From Larix sibirica (taxonomy: Eukaryota; Streptophyta; Pinopsida; Pinales; Pinaceae): DNA of 25,279 nucleotides. Made by a program: the position numbers and the translations under genes. The notes under the pieces are model-generated. The model had not been told where the DNA came from and did no database searches. It was given only the letters and a program-made list of their open reading frames with translations. This document shows positions 18,576 to 25,279 of this stretch, piece after piece; the stretch's first letter is position 1; the number at the start of each line of letters is the position of its first letter. The stretch spans positions 53,620-78,898 of the forward strand of contig NWUY0300011545.1 of assembly GCA_004151065.3 (NCBI GenBank), given 5' to 3'.

Positions 18576-19075
18576 AGATCAAACAAAATCTAAATACAAC
18601 TCAAGACAGACAAAAAGTTATGTATACAAGCACATGATGCATAAAGAATTTAAAGTGGGAGAACATGTCTATCTTAAATTTAAACCATTAAGGAGTTCCT
18701 TAAAATTGGGAGCTTGTTTCAAGCTTGCACCTAGATATTGTGGCCCATTTGAGGTTCTAGAAAGGATGGGGCCAATAACACATAAACTTGCATTACTTGC
18801 TAACATTAAAGCACACAATGTTTTCCATGTGTCATTTGCTAAAGAAATATGTACATGATCCTAACCATGTTATTGATTGGGCTATGATTCAAGTGGAACT
18901 AGAGGGAAATTTTCAACTAGATCCCCTATGTGTCATAGATAAGAAAGTAGCATTTCCCTATACTTGAGCCATCTTTGAGGTAAAAGTGAAATGGATGTAA
19001 TTTGGACCAAATGAGGCTACTTGGGAAATGGATGATTCCAGGAGAGAGGCATATCCATTTCTATTCCAATCTTAA
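18575..19075 (+). pseudogene. Gypsy integrase C-terminus and chromodomain-like tail, decayed
   Basis: The open part 18634-18858 reads EFKVGEHVYLKFKPLRSSLK and APRYCGPFEVLERMGP, then HNVFHVSFAKE: the GPY/F-type module at the integrase C-terminus. After a frameshift near 18845, 18925-19075 reads FEVKVKWM then NEATWEMDD and REAYPFLFQ, the pattern of a plant gypsy chromodomain-like tail that would direct insertion to chromatin. Stops at 18964 and 18997 break it. It ends at TAA 19073-19075. Confidence 0.8.
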
Positions 19076-19117
19076 AACATTGTTGCAATAAAAGAACACC
19101 AAGGACAATGCTATTCC

Positions 19118-19130
19118 AAGGGTGAGGGGA
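19118..19130 (+). promoter_or_regulatory. Polypurine tract of the gypsy element
   Basis: AAGGGTGAGGGGA immediately before the 3' LTR start TGTAATG at 19131, the expected plus-strand primer position. Confidence 0.8.
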
Positions 19131-21784
19131 TGTAATGTTTTTGGTTTAAAAAACTTGGAATGATGAGAACTTGATCTTAAATATACTTAGATTCTTTGCA
19201 TAGGTTTTTTAATTATTTATTATAATTTAATATAGCATGAACAAGACATACCATGGATATTGTGAATATTTGTAAACTTGGATATTTTGCAGTTAATAAA
19301 AGGACCAAGACTAACTGAGCATGAGCACCTAAAGGAGCTATGATACCAGAAGAGGGTAAAAATGAGGGGGTCTAAGGGAATGTTAATATGCCTTATCATT
19401 TCCTAAACCCTTCAGCCATTTATGATGTTGAGACTAACCTATAGTTCAATTGAGGTAAAGAAAGTGGATTTAACCATATATTAAATCTAGGAATCCATAT
19501 CCTACATCGAAGGAAATTTGTCTCCACTACATTATTGGAACCAATATGTGTTGGATTATGACTCTACATACCATCCTTCATGCATGAAAATAATGAAAAT
19601 TCAAATTTGAATAGGGATTTAATTTTTTTGAGAGGTGTCGAGAAGAGAAAATAATAATTTAACCTTGGAAGAAGAATTTTCCATACTAAGGAACATAAAA
19701 ACCATGAACGAATCCATTAGAAACTTTGAAGGAGCTAAGAACCAAGAAAAAATTTGTTGGTAGTGAATGGATAGTAGTATGCACATTTCTATGCCACATT
19801 GAAGACAACTAGAAGGAGATACTTCTAAGGGGCTATTGAGTAGTGAAGGAAGATTTTTTCCTTGTGTTTTGTGGGTAGGTATTGTAGGTGACAAACAACT
19901 GGTCCAAAATAAAATTTCAGCAATAGTGTACTTGGTAAATTCTTCCCTTTCTTTTGAGTTGGAGAAACTATCTTGATAATTATGCATATATCCTTCTTCA
20001 CCTTGGTGGTAATGTAGCTTGGTTAGGGGGTGGCCTTTATAGTATATTTCCTATGGTTGGGTGGAAATTTCTCCATATCATACGATTGCTTGGCAATCAA
20101 TCTTTGGAAAAGTTAAGTGTCTCTTCACTATTTTGAAATTTATGGTTATGTGCAAAGAAAAATATTTTGTTCTATGTGATTGAATGCATCTAATTTTCAT
20201 TTTATGAGCCAACCACCAGTACTAATCACATATCTAAGATCATCTCTAGTAATTCTATATATATAACCTACCCATTTAGGAACCAAGAGTGGTATATTTC
20301 TGTCCATTTTTTGTGTGTGTCTTTGTGATGCTTGTTGTTGTAAGAGGATTGAAAATTATTTTCCTCAAATACTTATTTTGAGAGCTCTCCTACAAATTTT
20401 AATATGTTTTGAAATTATGATATGCTTGGGAGATCAGCTATATATAAATCCCTTATTTGTTCATTTGTGTGTATATTTCTCTTTGGACAAGGCAAGGAGA
20501 TTGAAAACATGTAAGCATTTCCATATTCTTCATTGTGCAATGCTAGTTTTTTAATCCTCACTTAATTCTTTTCCGTGCTTTTGCATCAATGCGTTATGTT
20601 TTAATGTGATCTTCAATCCACTATTTCCATTAATTTAGTTGTCCTTTCTAGCATTACATTCAGATTTATCATAAAATTTCATGCAATATCTACCGTTATT
20701 CATACATCTTTGAATTGGATTGCCTACTTAAGTTCTATTGATGTTGTGTTGAATGCCAAATAAATGCAATGGTAAACTCCTTCATTGTTAAATAATTTTT
20801 TTTGTTGTATGCTCATTGGCCTATAATTGTTTATTTTTATTGAATGGTTGGGTAAATGAGACCTCTTTTGAGTATTGGAAATAACCCCTAATATAAATAA
20901 CCAATTACAACTAATAAGACATGATTTGATGAATATTAAGCATACGATTTCTATCCCAAATCACATTTGTTCTCCAATTAAATTCACTAAAAAAAAATTG
21001 TAATGTTTCTATTACAAAATAGAAACAGAGTCCTCGTATTTGTCAATTCCTTGCTTAATCACATATTGTTAGATACGTTGAAAATTTTTCATTGACATCT
21101 ATTTGTTTCTTAAAAATTGTGAGCATAGAAATAATTTGAATACATAAATGGAGACATGTACACATAGAAAAAACTGAAATTTTACTATTTGTGGAGTGCA
21201 ATGGTGCTATGTCTTTGTTTCCACATTTTCATGTCCCTCTCTCCTACTCTATTCTAGTGTGTGCATGTCTCAAAAACCTCTTCATCAACTCTATACTTTC
21301 TAACAAGAGTTTACCCACAAGCTTTCATCCCCAAAACATTAAAAACTAACATTATTGTTTTTCTTTCCTTACTAGAAGATTAAATGGATAAATATTGATT
21401 TGATTTTCAATGTATGTGTAGGTATATGTTTCATTATGATATAATTTGAAATCCATCCTATTTCAACTTCATGTGACCAAGTTATGGCCAAATTTTACTA
21501 GACTCTTCATTTTGGAGGTTCACTAGGGGAATTGTTTGTTGAATTTTGGTTTATAGATGGGTTAGGGTGTCCAAAATTTCCATACCAAATTTTAATCCAA
21601 TCTAATATCATATGAGGGATTAATAACTCTTGGAAATTTTGCGCTCCTTCAATCCACTAGGTATATGTTATATGGCATTGATAACTTAACTTTATTGTTT
21701 GGTTGACTTTACTCATGTTGAGGTGGATTGAATGAATGATATGAATTTGATGATCATTTTCGATCAACAACTACCTAATTAACA
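19131..21784 (+). repeat. 3' LTR of the gypsy element
   Basis: Starts TGTAATGTTT after the polypurine tract and ends CTACCTAATTAACA, followed by the TSD ATCAA. Length 2654 bp, collinear with 10943-13621. It holds single copies of the blocks duplicated in the 5' LTR. The minus-strand frame at 19619-19987 is not conserved in the 5' LTR and is not counted as a gene. Confidence 0.9.
20439..20448 (+). promoter_or_regulatory. Putative TATA box of the 3' LTR
   Basis: TATATATAAA, at the equivalent place to 12232-12241 in the 5' LTR. Confidence 0.55.
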
Positions 21785-21789
21785 ATCAA
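21785..21789. repeat. Target site duplication, right copy (ATCAA)
   Basis: ATCAA directly after the 3' LTR end ...TTAACA, matching 10938-10942. Confidence 0.85.
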
Positions 21790-22079
21790 ATTAAAGCCCT
21801 TAAACAGTGCAGGTCAGAAACACAATTTATTATTTTTCCCGCAACATGAAGACATAAATCAAGTACAATAAGAGACATGCTCTCTTAATCTATCCATCGA
21901 TTCCACAAATGAAACATGTGAGTGAAGAAACAAGTAGCCTAAAATAGGCAAGATTTAGTGATTCAATTACCCACTAAAGGCCTAGATCCAGTCTACACTA
22001 GTTAAAAGTGGAAAAAAATGCATGGCATATGCATTAATTGTGCCTGAAATCCTGAATTAATACTCTACTCTACTCTGTT
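21790..22079. other. Right flank of the gypsy element, no gene seen
   Basis: AT-rich DNA without a supported frame. It would be continuous with 9919-10937 before the gypsy insertion. Confidence 0.5.
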
Positions 22080-22535
22080 GCTTGTAATCTAACTTGCAAA
22101 TCACCATCTAGATCCCTGAGGTTGTTTTTGATATGGAGCAAGGAGTCAGTCATGGAAACAAGGTGACGAGCAAGTTCTGAGTCGCTTGCTTCCCTATTCT
22201 TCCTATCTCGAGAGCACCCTCACTGACTAAGAGCATGGTGGCACTCTCGGACCATTGTTCCACTTCCTTTATGATTAGTGCACCAGAGAACATCTTGCAA
22301 ATTGAGCTCAAACTTGGAAATTGTGTCATCTGAAACACGTCCCTCCGCATTCCAAGGTGCGTAAATGGCCCAGGTGGCTCCTTAACTTCTCCTTCTCGCT
22401 CCACCATAACTACATCTTTAGTTTTCATGCGATGGGAGTGTGTGATCATTCATGTTATGGGATGGATGAACACCCCATTCCTCCTCCCACCTATTCCGTT
22501 TCTCCCCTAGTCATTTCACCATTAATGCTCATGTC
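22080..22535 (-). pseudogene. Decayed minus-strand coding fragment, unrecognised
   Basis: Read on the minus strand, the path begins with a possible ATG near 22533 (MSINGEMTRGETE). After frame changes it gives a protein-like stretch, IYAPWNAEGRVSDDTISKF then LQDVLWCTNHKGSGTMVREC (about 22390-22230), broken by TGA near 22217. It then continues as EASDSELARHLVSMTDSLL and LRDLDGDLQVRLQATE, down to about 22080. Base composition is less AT-rich than the neighbours. A 99-codon frame (22150-22449) overlaps in another minus frame, and I prefer the path above because its composition looks more like protein. I cannot name the family; a retrotransposon or gene fragment are both possible. Confidence 0.35.
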
Positions 22536-24367
22536 CTGATGATCAATCACCCCATCCGGGGTAGATAATTTTAAGTTTAAGGGATTACAAAAGATCAAAG
22601 AAATTTACTTAAAAAATTGATTGAATTTCTCATAATGTATTCTTAAAATTTATATGTTAATCATAATTCAAAGAAACTAATTGCTTCAAAATTCAAAAAT
22701 CTATAAAAGTTTTGCATTACTTCTCCAACCCATTTCCTAGTTCAGTAGATTGGCAAAACCAATTTTGACATTTGAAGAGAGCATTGTGTAAATTGTAAAA
22801 CGAAAATATAAACACATTTCCAAATTTCACACCAGTTTAAGAAACTTCTTGGAACAAAATACCATTGAAACACTTCCATTTCCGATTAGTAAAAGTTGAA
22901 CTAATTTGAACATATTCACATTTGAAACCAACTCCTTAAACCCTTGCTATAAATTTGGAAACCTGTTGGAAAGTGAAAGATAGTAAAGCATCATTTCTTA
23001 AAAAGATTCCTTTTCAATTTGTATCAATGATTGAGTTTTGAAATAATTGCAAATTGCATGTTTGAAAGAAACTCAAAGAACCTCTTACTCTGCTTTAATT
23101 TAGAAGTTCATAGAAACAAAGGATAGAGTATTGAGCATTGATCGGTTCGACATATTGAGTCACAAACACCACCAGTTTCACCATCATGCTTTTGAAACTA
23201 AGAAAATTAACTTAATAATGAGCGCTTAATATAAAATAATCAATATTTTATTTTGATTTCACCTACAAGATTAGGCTAGGGGCTTGGATTAGGATCAAAG
23301 ACTTAAGACCTCTAGGAACACTAAATTTCAAAACTATGAACCACTAAAGAGTGAAAATCCATTAGTAACAAAGAGCGCTTGCTGGGAAATCACTTCTAAA
23401 ACATGTGACAAGCATGAGTTCAAGATGAAGAAGTAAGAGTGGTACCCCCCATTTTTCTTGTTTGGTGGGATATGAGCACACTACAGTATTCCAGTTAAGT
23501 GACAAGTCCTCAAGGTGACATCACTTTTTTGGAGTATCTAGTCTATGTGAGTTATCCTAACTTACAACTATTCTTCCTTTCCACTGATTGTGAAGTGGTA
23601 ACCATAGTTGTTGTTCCTAGGATATCAAATGGGATATTGTGAGAGGGGACACTTGTGGTACCTAAGACATGCATAGTATCTTTGTTTCAGCTCTTTGGGA
23701 GGGTGTTGAATGAAGGCTAGTACTTACACCCTTGGTGATTATTGCAAAAAATTGTGTAACTGTTTCTCATACTTTTATGATAGTAATTATTAAGGATTGA
23801 GACCCGTCATGAGATACTATTTTCAGAGGGCCCTCTAATTCAACTTTTCACTAAACTTCATTTTTTTGGAAAGGTAGTTTGCTTGCTGATTTTCTTAGGA
23901 CATTTTTAGGTGTGTGGACACTTTGATGTTTGTTGAGCCTAGTTTCCTTTAGGATTGTTTGATTGTATTTTAAATATACCATAATAAACAAGTCCTAACA
24001 CTAAAATTCAAAGTGTCTAATCTCCTGATTCACCAGTCAAGGTGAGTCACCAAATTTTGAAGGCCCTGCTACATTGTGGAGGAGAATACAAAAACCACAT
24101 CATAGTGACTTGGAGACATAAGTTCTTTTAAAATCAATTAATATTACTAGAGAAGAACAACATCAAATGAACCCTAAGAATTAATCATCACATCACGAAC
24201 TTAATACAAACATATTTGTCGATCTTTCTCTAGTTTAAATTGAAACAATAGAAGATCACACAACCGCTCAAGTAAATCCACCTTTAACAAGTCTTTCATA
24301 CCCAATTGTACTTTCTTTTAGTGAGTCACCAGATAATATACCACCTTTTTTTGAAAGTTGGAACAAT
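22536..24367. other. AT-rich noncoding stretch, possibly LTR or leader of the next element
   Basis: No frame of note on either strand and no RNA gene seen. The part from about 23440 to 24360 lies just upstream of a gag-like gene, so it may contain that element's 5' LTR and leader, but I could not find matching LTR ends or a primer binding site. Confidence 0.4.
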
Positions 24368-25279
24368 ATGAAAAACACACCACTTAATTGTTTGGATTCA
24401 TTAGGATCTCCAGGGAACACACCAACGCAACCTCAAATGGATGCAGGAGGCAACCATGCTTACACTTTGACCATTATATCAATCCCAACAATTAATGTGC
24501 ATGTCAATAATATGAACTCAACTAGCACTTCAGTGTCGGTTGGTACAGTTCTGGGTACAAATCCTGGAAGTACATCCACTCCATCTGCAAGTATCCCTAT
24601 TATTAGGTATGCCTTAAAAAACACACGTTTCCCATATGGTTGCATTATTCAAGGTCAAACACACAAGGAGTTCAACAAAATTCTCTTGGTATACCCAATA
24701 GTTGTCTAGGTTCCAGTTCTGGGGAAAACCTTTACCATGGAATGTTAATATTCCCGACGGAAACAATGGATCTTATAACATAAATGCCAATTGGATAGAT
24801 ACTCCACAAATGAGAGGAAGTGTCCTAGGGGGTCATCCTCCAACTTATCGTATCACAATACTTATGATAAATCCCATACCCCCAATAGGTACCCATTCCA
24901 GGGGACAATCCACCTATCAACCATTCCTGTAATTGAGTGGTCAAATTCCAGGAAGTAACTCATCTTCTTGAGGTCCGCCTCCGCAAGGGGGAAATCCACC
25001 TTAGAATGATTTTCAATCCCAAGGAAAACACCAATGGAGTGGTCAATTTCTAGGAAATAACCAATCTTCTTGGGGCCCACCTTCGCAAGGAGGAAATCCA
25101 ACCATTAACCCCATTCCGCAATGGAGTGGTCAGGTTCTAGAAAGTAACCAATCTTTTTGCAACAAGCTTGCAAGACCTGTGTTTGATCCAACTAGGCTGC
25201 CACATAAACCTCATGTCAATGGTATGATGGATTTCGTCAACCATTTTGAACATATTACCCCACATTTGGGACAAGTTTC
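24368..25279 (+). pseudogene. Decayed gag-like gene of another LTR element, cut by window end
   Basis: An open part from ATG 24368 to 24709 is rich in Ser/Thr/Pro/Asn. After a frame change near 24700 the path continues (FQFWGKPLPWNVNIPDGNN) into Gly/Gln/Pro/Asn-rich repeats of the type QWSGQFLGNNQSSWGPPSQG, and then LPHKPHVNGMMDFVNHFEHI, running off the right edge. Premature stops are at 24930 (TAA), 24969 (TGA) and 25002 (TAG). The low-complexity N-terminal region followed by a helical segment fits an LTR-element gag, but no zinc knuckle or pol lies in the window, so the class is an inference. Confidence 0.55.
24927..25160 (+). repeat. Three coding repeats in the gag-like gene
   Basis: Units begin (C/T)AA T(G/T)G AGT GGT CA at 24930, 25033 and 25118. 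The protein units read SGQIPGSNSSS, WSGQFLGNNQSSWGPP and WSGQVLESNQSF. The spacing is 103 and 85 bp, so the units are degenerate. Confidence 0.75.

Larger units (their letters stand above)
10943..21784 (+). mobile_element. Full-length, inactive Ty3/gypsy LTR retrotransposon (10.8 kb)
   Basis: Complete layout: TSD, 5' LTR, leader, gag, zinc knuckle, protease, RT, RNase H, integrase, chromodomain-like tail, polypurine tract, 3' LTR, TSD. The order protease-RT-RNase H-integrase with a W-E-M chromodomain-like end places it in Ty3/gypsy, probably a chromovirus lineage. All genes are broken by many stops and frameshifts. In one 100-bp LTR stretch compared by eye (about 11704-11803 with 19911-20010) the LTRs agree at roughly 85%, so the insertion is old. 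Confidence 0.9.

Noticed and set aside
19619-19987. 122-codon minus-strand frame in the gypsy 3' LTR
   Set aside because: The equivalent place in the 5' LTR (11375-11599, minus) is open for a shorter stretch only and the residues do not look conserved; likely chance.

Overview
This looks like plant nuclear DNA made almost entirely of LTR retrotransposon material, most likely from a gymnosperm with a large genome such as a conifer. The organism is an inference from very long, very old LTRs, nested elements, AT-rich decayed sequence and single-N joins typical of short-read scaffolds; no host gene or marker names it. I find no tRNA, rRNA, CRISPR or intact host gene.

Region 1 (1-9774, + strand) is a composite of non-autonomous LTR elements. 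It opens with an array of short inverted repeats (80-520), then a long decayed reading frame, 'ORF A' (887-3682), that I do not recognise; its C-terminus is a coiled coil. A polypurine tract and a ~1.77 kb LTR follow (3731-5502). That LTR runs directly into a tRNA-iMet-type primer binding site (5505-5516), a leader and a second, nearly unbroken frame, 'ORF B' (5731-7746), with its own polypurine tract and a related but diverged LTR (8153-9774). The middle LTR therefore serves as the 3' LTR of A and the 5' LTR of B. No reverse transcriptase or integrase is seen in either unit.

Region 2 (9775-10937) holds a 70-bp tandem duplication and AT-rich flank with a possible minus-strand promoter. Region 3 (10943-21784) is one full-length, dead Ty3/gypsy element with ~2.65 kb LTRs and a 5-bp target duplication ATCAA on both sides. 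Its gag, zinc knuckle, protease, RT, RNase H, integrase and chromodomain-like tail are in order, but full of stops and with catalytic residues lost. Five separate tandem duplications are crowded into its 5' LTR and leader, and a ~295-bp foreign segment splits the integrase tail.

Region 4 (21790-25279) has a minus-strand decayed coding fragment (about 22080-22535) that may belong with the left flank of the gypsy element as an older minus-strand element, a long AT-rich stretch, and the 5' part of another decayed gag-like gene on the + strand that runs off the window.

The most interesting item is ORF B. It stays open for about 2 kb between LTRs that are strongly diverged from each other, next to a related unit whose gene is riddled with stops. 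Three single Ns mark unresolved assembly joins; the one at 6889 sits exactly at the seam of a 429-bp in-frame duplication and should be treated as a possible assembly artefact.
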